A stretch of 64,000 bases of DNA from JANWKQ01 sp964624635 (GTDB lineage: Bacteria; Bacteroidota; Bacteroidia; CAIKAF01), in contig CAZUXM010000001.1 of the NCBI GenBank assembly GCA_964624635.1, forward strand, positions 62,001-126,000. Direction: 5' to 3'. This document shows positions 28,209-37,107 of the stretch, in pieces (positions within the stretch are counted from its first letter, which is position 1; the number at the start of each line of letters is the position of its first letter). The notes below the pieces were generated by a model. The model ran no database searches. It was not told where the DNA came from and saw only the letters and a list, made by a program, of their open reading frames with translations. A program made the translations under genes and the position numbers.

Positions 28209-29633
28209 ATGTTTATCAAGCAGATTTATACCCAGTGTCTTTCAGAAGCTTCCTATTACATTGATAACAATAATGAAGCTGTAGTTATAGACCCTATCCG
28301 GGAACCCGACCAATACATAGAATTAGCCAAAGAACGAGGTTCTACCATCAAATATATATTTGAAACCCACTTCCACGCTGACTTTGTTTCAGGACATTTA
28401 GAATTGGCTAAAAAAACTGGAGCAACCATTGTGTTTGGACCCAGTGCCGTAACTTCTTTCCCTATTCACTCAGCTGCAGATGGTGAACATATAAAGATCG
28501 GTAATATTCATTTTGTGGTTTTACATACTCCTGGGCATACCCCCGAATCAACCACGTTTTTATTAGTCGACGAAAAAGGCAAAAATCATGCCATCTTCAC
28601 GGGAGATACCCTATTTATCGGTGATGTAGGAAGACCTGATTTAGCCATCACTTCCAACATTACTTCCGATGATTTAGCGGGTATGCTGTATGACTCCATT
28701 CAACAAAAAATTATGCCTTTGGCTGATGATGTGATGGTATATCCCGGTCATGGACCCGGCTCAGCTTGTGGTAAAAATATTGGTAAAGAAACGTTTGCAG
28801 AATTAGGGCAACAAAAACAAACTAACTATGCTCTGCAAAAAATGGATAAGCCCACTTTTATTAAAGCAATTACAGAAGGGATTGTTCCGGCACCTGCTTA
28901 TTTTGCTATTGCCGCAGGCATTAATAAAAATGGGGGTGAAAATATGGAGGTTGTTTTTGGCAGATCTGGGAAGGGTTTAAACTTAATTGAATTCAAATCT
29001 CAAATTACTCAAGGGGCTTTGGTATTGGACACCCGTACTTCTGATGAATTTGAAAAGTCACATATAGCTAATTCTATTAATGTAGGTACAAATGGGCAAT
29101 TCGCCATTTGGGCCGCTACCATTTTAGATTATAAAACTCCGTTGGTTTTAATTACCAATGTGGGACAAGAAAATGAAGTAATCACTCGTTTGGCAAGAGT
29201 TGGCATTGATTATGTGCATGGTTATTTACAAGGGGGATTTGCTACTTGGAAAAATGCCGGTGAACCAACAGATACAATTACATCTATTGAACCCGAGGAA
29301 CTCAATAGCTATTTGGCTAAAGGATGGAAAATATTAGATGTGAGAAAACCAGGTGAATTTGAATCAGGACATATAAAGGGGGCAAAAACACTGCACTTGC
29401 AAATACTGGAAGAAAGAATCAATGAGTTGGATAAAAATACTCCATACTTAGTTCATTGTGCTGGTGGATATAGAAGTATGATTGCTGCCTCCATTATGAT
29501 AAGACACGGATTTACCCACTTTGTAAATGTTCACAAAGGATGGAGTGCCATTCAAAAACTTACGGATCTAGCATTTGAAACAGGTCCTTGTGAAATGGAG
29601 AGAAAGAGGCAATTGATAGAAGCTAATAAATAA
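28209..29633 (+). CDS. MBL-fold hydrolase with two rhodanese domains (persulfide dioxygenase-like)
   Basis: A 474-residue cytoplasmic protein. Residues 1-240 form a metallo-beta-lactamase fold with the metal motif THFHADFVSGH (HxHxDxxxxH), HTPGHTPEST, FTGDTLFIGDVGRPDL and YPGHGPGS, matching ETHE1/persulfide-dioxygenase-like enzymes that oxidise glutathione persulfide or related sulfane sulfur. Rhodanese domain 1 (about 260-355: VLDTRTSDEFEKSHIAN) lacks a cysteine at the active-site loop (LITNVGQENE). Rhodanese domain 2 (about 365-460) keeps Cys in VHCAGGYRS. It probably channels sulfane sulfur in sulfide detoxification. It has its own promoter. The MBL-Rhod-Rhod layout is known in Bacteroidota. 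Confidence 0.92.
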   Translation: MFIKQIYTQCLSEASYYIDNNNEAVVIDPIREPDQYIELAKERGSTIKYIFETHFHADFVSGHLELAKKTGATIVFGPSAVTSFPIHSAADGEHIKIGNIHFVVLHTPGHTPESTTFLLVDEKGKNHAIFTGDTLFIGDVGRPDLAITSNITSDDLAGMLYDSIQQKIMPLADDVMVYPGHGPGSACGKNIGKETFAELGQQKQTNYALQKMDKPTFIKAITEGIVPAPAYFAIAAGINKNGGENMEVVFGRSGKGLNLIEFKSQITQGALVLDTRTSDEFEKSHIANSINVGTNGQFAIWAATILDYKTPLVLITNVGQENEVITRLARVGIDYVHGYLQGGFATWKNAGEPTDTITSIEPEELNSYLAKGWKILDVRKPGEFESGHIKGAKTLHLQILEERINELDKNTPYLVHCAGGYRSMIAASIMIRHGFTHFVNVHKGWSAIQKLTDLAFETGPCEMERKRQLIEANK

Positions 29634-29754
29634 AATTTCTCTCTAAAAACTCTTGCTATTATGGAAGGACGGACTACCGGCCGTCGCTGTTCCTAGTGTA
29701 ACAAGCCTCTATAATATTAAAACAAAAACATTTATCTTACGTTATATTTCCACA

Positions 29755-30363
29755 ATGAAAAGTTGGTTCAATTTCCGTAAGGTTTCTTTGGCGTTGGCAT
29801 TATCAGCCAGTGCGGTGAGTGCCCGCAGCCAAATGGGAAAAACAGGACAAGTAGATCCCATTAATAAAGAGAACATCAAATCGATAGTTTATGAACTGCC
29901 CTATTTACCGGGTAAAAAAGTAACCATTGTACAAGGATACAATGGGTGGTTTAGTCATAAAGGAGAGAATGCTCTCGACTTCTGGATGCGTAAGGGTCAA
30001 ACCATTTGTGCTTCAAGAGGAGGAACCGTTATTGAAACCCGATCTGATTCAAAAAAGGGAGGCCCCTCTATGAAGTATATTGGTGATGGTAACTATGTAA
30101 TCATTAAACATAATGACAGCACCTACGCTGCATACTGGCATATGATGTATAACAGTGTGATGATTAAAGTAGGTGATACCGTTTCTGCCGGGCAACCTAT
30201 AGGCAAAGTAGGAAGTACGGGTTTTTCAAGTGGGCCACATTTACACTTTGAAGTATATTATTATGATTATAAAGGTCAGTACCAAACCTTAAAAACCGTT
30301 TTCAAAACTACCCGCGGAATTAAAAGACCCAAAGGATGGCATTTTTACAGAAAACCCAAATAA
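29755..30363 (+). CDS. Secreted M23 (LytM-type) peptidase domain protein
   Basis: About 202 residues from the ATG at 29755 (MKSWFNFRKVSLALALSASAVSARS signal peptide); the longer reading frame begins in a non-coding leader. The M23 zinc-peptidase fold spans about 60-180: GYNGWFSHKGENALDFWMRKGQTI (metal ligands His and Asp) and the closing GFSSGPHLHFEVYY (HxH). The central YAAYWHM supplies another His. Such enzymes cut glycyl or peptide cross-links in peptidoglycan during growth or division. It is monocistronic; an imperfect GACGG/CCGTC hairpin lies in its upstream region. Confidence 0.88.
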   Translation: MKSWFNFRKVSLALALSASAVSARSQMGKTGQVDPINKENIKSIVYELPYLPGKKVTIVQGYNGWFSHKGENALDFWMRKGQTICASRGGTVIETRSDSKKGGPSMKYIGDGNYVIIKHNDSTYAAYWHMMYNSVMIKVGDTVSAGQPIGKVGSTGFSSGPHLHFEVYYYDYKGQYQTLKTVFKTTRGIKRPKGWHFYRKPK

Positions 30364-30398
30364 TAAGCTAATAATTAAAACAGCAATAGGTAGTATGT

Positions 30399-30813
30399 TT
30401 ATTTTATTTCTACTAGCTTTCCTTTTGTTTCACCCAAATTACGACCCCATTTAGCAATTGATTCTAATACCGGTAACAGCGTTTTACCAAATTCAGTAAG
30501 GGAATATTCAACCCGTAATGGAACTTCTGCATATACTTCTCTTTTAATTATCCCATCATCTTCCAATGCTTTGAGCTGAATACTCAGCNNNNNNNNNNGT
30601 AATCTCAGGTATTTGTTTCTTTAACTCCCCAAAACGCATGGTTTTATTTTTCAAATACCAAAGCACCACTGTTTTCCATTTTCCTCCTATATAATCCATA
30701 GTAACATCCATGGCACAATGATATAGCCGGCCATTCATTTTAAAAGCATATTCCTTCCCTTTTATTATCATATCATTAAAATTAATACTGTCAGTTTTGA
30801 CAGTGTATTGCAA
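30399..30813 (-). CDS. HxlR-family winged-helix regulator, interrupted by a scaffold gap
   Basis: Two pieces of one gene flank 10 N bases at 30589-30598. The N-terminal piece reads MNGRLYHCAMDVTMDYIGGKWKTVVLWYLKNKTMRFGELKKQIPEI and the C-terminal piece LSIQLKALEDDGIIKREVYAEVPLRVEYSLTEFGKTLLPVLESIAKWG, ending at the stop at 30399-30401; together they form a standard HxlR protein of about 120-130 residues missing a few residues. HxlR proteins are redox- or aldehyde-responsive repressors, and the Cys in LYHCAMD is the usual sensor position. The true start is probably the ATG at 30769-30771 (MIIKGKEYAF), since the upstream codons overlap a perfect palindrome. It is divergent from the NADP reductase homologue it likely controls. 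Confidence 0.85.
30589..30598. other. Scaffold gap of 10 N
   Basis: Ten N bases inside the HxlR gene. The round length suggests a placeholder, so the true missing length may differ and coordinates beyond it are relative. Confidence 0.95.
30787..30804. promoter_or_regulatory. Perfect inverted repeat, probable HxlR operator
   Basis: ACTGTCA-GTTT-TGACAGT: seven-base arms, four-base spacer. It lies between the two divergent genes, upstream of the ATG I prefer for the regulator, and is suited to a dimeric winged-helix repressor. Confidence 0.5.
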
Positions 30814-30822
30814 AGATAAATA

Positions 30823-30857
30823 ACTATACTTAGGTTTGCTACTATACTTTTAATAGT
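30823..30857. promoter_or_regulatory. Direct and inverted repeats in the HxlR/reductase intergenic region
   Basis: ACTATACT occurs twice, at 30823-30830 and 30841-30848, 18 bases apart. The second copy forms an inverted repeat ACTAT-N7-ATAGT (30841-30857) ending about 12-15 bases before the downstream start. This could be a second regulator site or the core promoter. Confidence 0.4.
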
Positions 30858-30869
30858 AATAAAACAAAA

Positions 30870-31526
30870 ATGATGAAAAAGATAGGTATTTTAGGTACCG
30901 GTATGGTTGGTAACACCATTGGTACAAAAATGATTGCATTAGGCTATGAAGTAAAAATGGGTAGTAGAACAGCCAACAATGAAAAAGCTATTGAATGGGT
31001 AAACACAAATGGTGATAAAGCAACGTCCGGCACTTTTGAAGAAGTAGCTCTGTTTGCTGATATAATTTTTAACTGCACCAAAGGTGAATTTACTCTGGAT
31101 GTTTTTAAGATGGCCGGTACAAACCATTTTAAAGGAAAAACGGTTATTGATATTAGTAACCCATTGGATTTTTCTAAAGGATTTCCTCCGTTTTTAACTC
31201 CTACATATTCTAATACAAATTCATTGGGAGAAGAAATCCAACAGCTTATTCCGGAGGCTCATGTAATTAAATCACTCAACATTGTAAATTGTGAAGTAAT
31301 GGTAAATGCCTCCAAAAGTGGCGGAGACCCCACCATGTTTGTAGCTGGCAATGATGCAAATGCTAAGGCAGAAGTACAAGCCATTTTACAACAATTCGGA
31401 TGGAATGATATTATTGACCTTGGAGACATTACAAACTCCAGAGGAATGGAAATGATGTTGCCAATTTGGGTGAGAATATATACTGCTACCAAAAACGGAT
31501 ATATTGCTTTTAAAATAGTGAGATAA
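30870..31526 (+). CDS. NADPH-dependent F420-reductase-like NAD(P)-binding protein
   Basis: A 218-residue cytoplasmic protein with an N-terminal Rossmann motif ILGTGMVGNTIG and NADP-preferring SRTAN loop (GSRTANNEKA), VIDISNPLDFSKGFPP, and the substrate-domain segment HVIKSLNIVNCEVMVN...TMFVAGNDANAKAEV. This is the 'NADP oxidoreductase, coenzyme F420-dependent' fold (PF03807 family). Bacteroidota lack F420, so the real cofactor partner or substrate is unknown. Met1-Met2 offers two adjacent starts (30870 or 30873). It is divergent from the HxlR regulator, an arrangement typical for an aldehyde- or quinone-responsive pair. Confidence 0.85.
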   Translation: MMKKIGILGTGMVGNTIGTKMIALGYEVKMGSRTANNEKAIEWVNTNGDKATSGTFEEVALFADIIFNCTKGEFTLDVFKMAGTNHFKGKTVIDISNPLDFSKGFPPFLTPTYSNTNSLGEEIQQLIPEAHVIKSLNIVNCEVMVNASKSGGDPTMFVAGNDANAKAEVQAILQQFGWNDIIDLGDITNSRGMEMMLPIWVRIYTATKNGYIAFKIVR

Positions 31527-31549
31527 AATGGCGCTGGCTGGGGTTGTAC

Positions 31550-32635
31550 TTAAGCGACCACGTATTGCCTGTTTTCAATTCGTCTGGTACGGTGTTTAAG
31601 CTTTGCAATAATTTCCTCCTGCGTCATTTTTACGTTAGGGTCAAGAATTACATAATGTTTGGCCAAGGTTTTATATGACTTGGTCATTAATAAAATCCAG
31701 GTGGTTGTAAAATCTATCTTCCTGAATACAATAGCATCTTCTTTAATATAAGCATCAATATTATCCAGGAATTCTTTTGGGTGATCCGTCCAATGACGAT
31801 TGGGACGAAGGTGATGGCTGATATGATATCCATCATTCCAACTCTTCTTATTGTAAGGAGAATTAATGCAGGTAATGCTGTTTCTATGACAATTTCCGGG
31901 TGTTGAAGCATCCACAAAAGCATGTTGTGCCCAGTTACCACCCATCATCATTAACCTGGTAAAACACAATGGGATAATCAATACAACCAGTGTGGCTTTA
32001 AAACTTAAGGTTATTGACAAAGCTACACATAACAATATAAATGATGCTTCACCAATTAACATCCACCACATAATAGGCTTGCGTTTTTTACCCCATAGAT
32101 AGTTAACTAATTGTCCCATCCCTATAAAGAAAAACGTACAAAAATAAATGATGAAACCCCTAACAGAATCTCTTCTGAAAGGCATCGTGGTGGACAAATC
32201 TTCTTCCATATTATTTTCAGGATGATGCATCGCCACATGGTGAGCAAAATAGGTTTCGGGAGTCTCACCAAAAAACGGACCTATTACCCAAGGGATAAAG
32301 TTATTCCACTTTTTATATTTATGCTTGAAGAATGACCTATGTGATGTATTATGCAACATCAAAATAAACGGTCCTAAAAATATAGCCCAATTCAAAAACA
32401 AATACAAAGCAACCACACCCCACCACACAAACCAGGGGGTATCCGGATTCATACTAAATATATAAATAGCTACGGCTAATGGGGGGAATATACATAACAG
32501 TTGAATAGACAACCTTACAAAAGGTAAATCCCGTTCATCATTGATGTATTTTAACCAAAACCTTTCAAATGCCGAATACTTATCCTTCTTAACAAATATC
32601 GGGTCAGTAAGTGTAATATGGCCGTTTGTAAGCAT
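31550..32635 (-). CDS. Membrane fatty acid desaturase/hydroxylase
   Basis: A 361-residue integral membrane di-iron enzyme. Histidine boxes: HNTSH (95-99), HHVAMHH (132-138) and HHLRPNRHWTDHP near 270-285. There are four main hydrophobic spans at about 43-62, 70-95, 150-185 and 185-215. In the family these enzymes insert double bonds or hydroxyls into acyl chains at the cytoplasmic membrane using O2 and a reductant. The substrate and position cannot be deduced. It is monocistronic and is not a close copy of the 60291/63032 pair: the spacing and third box differ. It ends 23 bases after the convergent NADP reductase gene. Confidence 0.9.
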   Translation of the reverse strand: MLTNGHITLTDPIFVKKDKYSAFERFWLKYINDERDLPFVRLSIQLLCIFPPLAVAIYIFSMNPDTPWFVWWGVVALYLFLNWAIFLGPFILMLHNTSHRSFFKHKYKKWNNFIPWVIGPFFGETPETYFAHHVAMHHPENNMEEDLSTTMPFRRDSVRGFIIYFCTFFFIGMGQLVNYLWGKKRKPIMWWMLIGEASFILLCVALSITLSFKATLVVLIIPLCFTRLMMMGGNWAQHAFVDASTPGNCHRNSITCINSPYNKKSWNDGYHISHHLRPNRHWTDHPKEFLDNIDAYIKEDAIVFRKIDFTTTWILLMTKSYKTLAKHYVILDPNVKMTQEEIIAKLKHRTRRIENRQYVVA

Positions 32636-32772
32636 AAATAGAAATGAGGTGTCCGCCCGGATGTTATCGTACGGACGGGCAAAAATAGCCTATTTTTGTG
32701 GGATGGCAAAATGACCTTTCGGATAAGGTGTAGCTAAACGATTGGTTTGGCACTGGGTTTGAATAGGTTTTG

Positions 32773-32780
32773 TAAATTTG
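32773..32780 (+). promoter_or_regulatory. -7 box adjoining the lipoprotein start codon
   Basis: TAAATTTG (TAnnTTTG) ends five bases before the ATG at 32786; TTTG at 32746-32749 lies 23 bases upstream as a possible -33. It implies a leader of no more than a few bases and starts the plus-strand run to 38867. Confidence 0.45.
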
Positions 32781-32785
32781 CAATC

Positions 32786-33961
32786 ATGAAAAAAACTATA
32801 CCTGTTTTTATTTTCATCTTATCTCTTTTTATTGCAGGATGTCAATCAGCTAAAAAAGCATATGAAAATGGTAATTATGATAAGGCCATTCAACTATCAG
32901 CAAAAAGATTAAGAAATAAACCTGACGATCAAAAAACGATTGACATATTGGTGAATTCCTGGGAAATTGCCAATAGAGTAGATAAGGATGATTTGAATAG
33001 AGAATTGTCTGCCGGTCAACCTGATTGGGAAAAAGTATATCTATTGTATAAAAAACTGGATAATCGTCAGAGAATTGTACAACAATTACCCGAGTTACAT
33101 CCTACTAATCCTCAAACCAATGTTGAATTTGTTTTTGATGATTATACTGCTGCCCTTGACAATGCCAAACAACAGGCGGTAGATAAACTGATGAAACAGG
33201 GTGATGAATTAATGGCTTTCGGAGATAGATTTAATGCACGTAAAGCTTACGAAATCTACAATAAGGCCTTTGGCTATGACCCATACAATACAGTGTTGAG
33301 AGATAAAATGGCTACTTCAAAAGATGCTGGAATGACCTATGTTTTGGTACAACTTGCTCCAACCAATCAGGTTAATCTTCCGGAGAATTTTATTATTCAG
33401 GCATTAAATAGAACATGGACTAACTTAGAAAGTACCTGGATCAAAATCCATAACAAGTATCAATCAGGACTTACCTACCATTATTATACAGATGTATTGG
33501 TAAATCAGGTAAATATTACACCTGAACGAGTAACCGAAACTAACTATGTAGATACAAAAAAGATTGAAGATGGTTGGGAATATGCCCGCAATCAGGATGG
33601 CTCTTATAAAACTGATTCATTGGGTAACAAAATTAAAGTTCCGGTTTATAAGGATGTAACTTGTACTATTCGTAAAGTGACTCAAAGCCGAGAAACTAAT
33701 TTAACCGCCAATGTCATTATTTATGAATATGCTTCTCAAAAAAAATATTGCGATGAATACATCAATTCTAATTATAGTTTTAGCAATGTTTATGGAGCTG
33801 CCAAAGGTGATAGCAGAGCATTAAGTAAAACCTCACAGGATTTGATTGCAAAAAAAGAAGTACCTTTTCCAACAAATAACGATATGCTGATGAATGTATG
33901 TAACAATTTTGGCAATTCGGTGTATGATAAAGTAAATCAGTATAAATCGAATTTTAAATAA
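32786..33961 (+). CDS. Lipoprotein with TPR-like N-terminus, unknown
   Basis: A 391-residue lipoprotein: signal MKKTIPVFIFILSLFIAGC, lipidated Cys. Directly after it, SAKKAYENGNYDKAIQLSAKRLRNKPDDQKTID is a TPR-like repeat, and another TPR-like stretch lies near 150-185 (RFNARKAYEIYNKAFGYDP). The C-terminal half is beta-rich and unassigned. It starts with a near-leaderless promoter and is followed one base after its stop by the next secreted protein, so they form an operon. Upstream residues in the longer frame (MALGLNRFCKFAI) come from promoter sequence. Confidence 0.8.
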   Translation: MKKTIPVFIFILSLFIAGCQSAKKAYENGNYDKAIQLSAKRLRNKPDDQKTIDILVNSWEIANRVDKDDLNRELSAGQPDWEKVYLLYKKLDNRQRIVQQLPELHPTNPQTNVEFVFDDYTAALDNAKQQAVDKLMKQGDELMAFGDRFNARKAYEIYNKAFGYDPYNTVLRDKMATSKDAGMTYVLVQLAPTNQVNLPENFIIQALNRTWTNLESTWIKIHNKYQSGLTYHYYTDVLVNQVNITPERVTETNYVDTKKIEDGWEYARNQDGSYKTDSLGNKIKVPVYKDVTCTIRKVTQSRETNLTANVIIYEYASQKKYCDEYINSNYSFSNVYGAAKGDSRALSKTSQDLIAKKEVPFPTNNDMLMNVCNNFGNSVYDKVNQYKSNFK

Positions 33962-33962
33962 A

Positions 33963-36002
33963 ATGAAGTTATTCAAATATCTGATGATTTGGTTATGCCT
34001 TCCCGTATTATCGGGGATGGGTCAGATGGTTGAATTTAAAGATCAATCGATTACTATTACCAATGCTGATGTAAGGAAAAACGAAATACGTGCCGGTGTA
34101 CAGGGAATCCAATTTACCTGTTATGCCATTTTTACGTATGGAGCACATCAAATAAAAGGGGCCGATGAAAGTGATTATCTTAAACAGTATTATTTTTTCC
34201 TTGAAATAAAAAAAGGAGATAATGCTGATAGAATATTTTACCCATTACATAACCCGGACGAAGAAAATAAAGAAACCACGTTTGATGAATATTTTAAGGT
34301 AAGGGTTACCGAGTCAGGAAAATATTATGTAAGGATATTTATCCCTTATCATCATTTTCAGCTTATCCCGGGGTTTCATAAGGTAAATGTAAGCTTAAGT
34401 GCCAGCGATGAAAAAAGTAAATTTTTCTGGAGAAATTTGTATCAAACAGATATTACCTTAGAACAGCCTGTTACATACTTGGCAAGGCTTACCGTAAACA
34501 GCGCAAAACTTGTAGAAGAAAAATATGATATGCCTGCTAATAAAATCCCTTTCTTCGGACTATTTGCAGGAGGAAAAAAATCAAAAGCTGGTCAAGGTTT
34601 ACCGGATGCTTCATGGAAAGTAAAAGTGGGAAATGATATCATGTATGAAGCAACAACCAATAAAAACTCACTAGAAGTATTACCTGGAAGTGCCACCTTT
34701 AAAATATCAAAAGGAGATCCTGTTAAACTCATATTTTTTGATGATGATTATTTCAAATCCGATCAAGAAGTTGGTGTTATTAATTACTATACCACCTCAG
34801 ATCCGGGAAAAGATGAAAAGAACAATTATGCCTTCGAAAAAATTGAAACATCAAACATTACTTTCGAAAAAACCATAGTACCCTCCATATCAAGTATGGT
34901 GCTGGATTATAAGAAAAAGAAATTTAATGGGGTTACAGGCATTGAGGTTGAAATTTTATATGTTATGGCCGGCCTCATGAATAATGATGCAGTAATGATG
35001 CGTCCTGTTTTTAGGGATAAAAATGGGAAGACCATTATACCAGAATATATGAAATTGGTAGAAACAGATATGGACACCAATAAAGTAACCGGAAATTTGG
35101 TGACCAAAAAAAATGGTCCTGCCAAGCAGGTTTTTTTCATACCTCATTATGCCTGTAAGATAGATATGTATCCGGGGATTGAATTTATTATGGATAGCTA
35201 CAACCAGGTCATTCAATCGCAATTTTCAAGAAACAAACTGGGCACTTTTGGTATTATTAAAGATGATGTAAGTATAAAAGTGGCTGCTGCTGAAGAAAAT
35301 AGTTACAATGGATATTGGGGGTTAAAATTTCCTGTGATTGTTGATATACCTGAAACTTATTATGATGATTTAAAATATTATGATATCCAAAATTCAGTAA
35401 GAATATTTTTAGACGATACGTTGGAAATTACCAATCAAATGCAAATTGTTTCGATGTTTGGCGACAGTGCATTGGGTAACTTTAATATGAGAAAAATCCG
35501 CAACGATAAAATTCTCCATATTCCTTACTCATCTATCGGCTTATCAAATAACGACCATAAAATAGCCATTTACACCTGGGCAAAATGTAAAACGGATAGT
35601 ACTTATATCAACAAGGATACTTTTAAGCTGGAAGTAAGTAACCCTCAACTATTACATATTGTTCCATTCGATTTAAGATTCAGAGTAAAAGGAAAAGGAT
35701 ATGAAAAAGGATTTGCTCGTGTATACAGAGGCAAAACATTATTAAAAACCCTCCAACTTGAAGAGAATCCTAAAAGTAAATCATATAAATTTAATGGAAT
35801 TGATATTTCTGAATATCTGTTTCATGAAAAAGATGAACTCCGTATTGAAGTAGTAGCCGTAGATTATTTTAAACACGAAAAGGTGTTGTATAAAACAGTG
35901 GTTGATCCATTACAGGTAAACTATAATGTGATATCTGAAAGAAGAAAAATTCCGAAAAGTGTAAAAGGATTCGTTATCAAACGTTCACCTAAAAAGAAAT
36001 GA
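33963..36002 (+). CDS. Large secreted beta-rich protein, unknown
   Basis: A 679-residue exported protein with a signal peptide at 1-20 (YLMIWLCLPVLSGMGQ). The rest is beta-strand rich with a repeated style of segment (VKVGNDIMYEA.., ..PVKLIFFDDDYF) and a basic C-terminus (RSPKKK). No family is recognised. Its ATG comes one base after the lipoprotein stop and its own stop overlaps the AlkB-like gene by four bases (ATGA), so all three are translationally coupled. An envelope partner for the membrane hydroxylase is a reasonable guess but unproven. Confidence 0.75.
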   Translation: MKLFKYLMIWLCLPVLSGMGQMVEFKDQSITITNADVRKNEIRAGVQGIQFTCYAIFTYGAHQIKGADESDYLKQYYFFLEIKKGDNADRIFYPLHNPDEENKETTFDEYFKVRVTESGKYYVRIFIPYHHFQLIPGFHKVNVSLSASDEKSKFFWRNLYQTDITLEQPVTYLARLTVNSAKLVEEKYDMPANKIPFFGLFAGGKKSKAGQGLPDASWKVKVGNDIMYEATTNKNSLEVLPGSATFKISKGDPVKLIFFDDDYFKSDQEVGVINYYTTSDPGKDEKNNYAFEKIETSNITFEKTIVPSISSMVLDYKKKKFNGVTGIEVEILYVMAGLMNNDAVMMRPVFRDKNGKTIIPEYMKLVETDMDTNKVTGNLVTKKNGPAKQVFFIPHYACKIDMYPGIEFIMDSYNQVIQSQFSRNKLGTFGIIKDDVSIKVAAAEENSYNGYWGLKFPVIVDIPETYYDDLKYYDIQNSVRIFLDDTLEITNQMQIVSMFGDSALGNFNMRKIRNDKILHIPYSSIGLSNNDHKIAIYTWAKCKTDSTYINKDTFKLEVSNPQLLHIVPFDLRFRVKGKGYEKGFARVYRGKTLLKTLQLEENPKSKSYKFNGIDISEYLFHEKDELRIEVVAVDYFKHEKVLYKTVVDPLQVNYNVISERRKIPKSVKGFVIKRSPKKK

Positions 36003-37054
36003 AACCCGCCGATTTAAAATATCTCTGGGGGTTTATTGGAGTTCCATCCATTGTAATTGTTTCGTTGGTTTTTAATAGTTATTGGGTGTTTTTTGCGCCT
36101 TTGGTTGCCTTTGTAGGTATTCCTACCCTGGAGCAAATACTTCCAAGAATACGAACCAATCATACCGAAGAAATGGAAGCGTCAAAGCTTTCCAAAAAGT
36201 TTTTTGATATTCTGCTTTATTTAAATGTTCCCATTCAATACGGCTTACTGGTGTATTTTTTATACCTCGTTACTTATGTTGATTTAAATACCATAGAACT
36301 GATTGGTAAAACCATTAGTATGGGAATTGGTTGCGGAATTTTGGGAATCAATGTGGCTCATGAGTTAGGACATCGAACTACCAAATTTGAACAAGGATTG
36401 GCTAAATCTTTATTGCTTACCTCATTGTACATGCATTTTTATATTGAACACAATCGCGGACATCATAAAAATGTAAGTACTCCTCAGGACCCTGCCTCTG
36501 CAAGATATAATGAACCGATATATATATTCTGGTTTCGGAGCATTATCGGCAGTTACTTTTCAGCTTTGCACCTAGAGAAACTTCGATTAGAAAGAGCCGG
36601 TAAAAAAACATTCTCTTTTCACAATGAAATGCTTCGGTTTTTTATTATTCAAACCCTATTGATAATTGTTATTGGAATGGTGTTTTCACCTTTAACTATA
36701 TTATATTTTCTGGGAGCAGCTACCGTAGGGATTTTATTATTAGAAACCGTTAACTATATTGAACATTATGGTTTACAGCGTCGGGAAATTGAACCTGGAT
36801 TATATGAAAAAGTAAAACCTACTCATTCATGGAATTCAGAACATATTTTAGGCAGGGTAATGTTATATGAATTAACCCGACACTCAGATCATCATTACAA
36901 AGCCAATAGAAAATATCAGGTATTAAGATATTTTGATGAAAGCCCCCAATTACCCCTCGGATATCCCGCATCTATGGTACTTTCATTATTACCTCCGTTT
37001 TGGTTTATGTTAATGAACCCCCGGATAAAACGCATTAAAGCTGCTGAGGTTTAA
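35999..37054 (+). CDS. AlkB-like membrane di-iron monooxygenase
   Basis: A 351-residue membrane enzyme with all AlkB signatures: HELGHR (121-126), EHNRGHHKNV (150-159), NYIEHYGL (252-259) and RHSDHHYKANRKYQVL (294 onward). About five membrane spans surround them. AlkB enzymes hydroxylate the terminal carbon of alkanes or acyl chains, taking electrons from rubredoxin, and no rubredoxin is encoded here. The ATGA overlap with the upstream secreted protein fixes the start. The next gene, a BadF-type kinase, begins 53 bases later. The alternative is a fatty-acid/alkyl-ether hydroxylase; the fold assignment is safe, the substrate is not. Confidence 0.92.
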   Translation: MKPADLKYLWGFIGVPSIVIVSLVFNSYWVFFAPLVAFVGIPTLEQILPRIRTNHTEEMEASKLSKKFFDILLYLNVPIQYGLLVYFLYLVTYVDLNTIELIGKTISMGIGCGILGINVAHELGHRTTKFEQGLAKSLLLTSLYMHFYIEHNRGHHKNVSTPQDPASARYNEPIYIFWFRSIIGSYFSALHLEKLRLERAGKKTFSFHNEMLRFFIIQTLLIIVIGMVFSPLTILYFLGAATVGILLLETVNYIEHYGLQRREIEPGLYEKVKPTHSWNSEHILGRVMLYELTRHSDHHYKANRKYQVLRYFDESPQLPLGYPASMVLSLLPPFWFMLMNPRIKRIKAAEV

Positions 37055-37107
37055 TATTTTTTGTCTATTTATTTCCGAACCTTTCATTTAAAACATAGCT
37101 TTATACT

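Noticed and set aside
30556..30813. 85-residue HxlR frame reading through the N gap
   Set aside because: The translation after the N run is out of frame; the correct frame gives LSIQLKALEDDGII and continues to a stop at 30399.
32640..32690. Perfect hairpin near the desaturase start
   Set aside because: The GTCCGCCCG / CGGACGGGC arms have two mismatches and no T-tract, so I did not call a terminator or repeat.
21483..36002. One large biosynthetic operon around the PKS
   Set aside because: Strands alternate and terminators isolate the PKS; co-transcription is not possible even if the pathway is shared.
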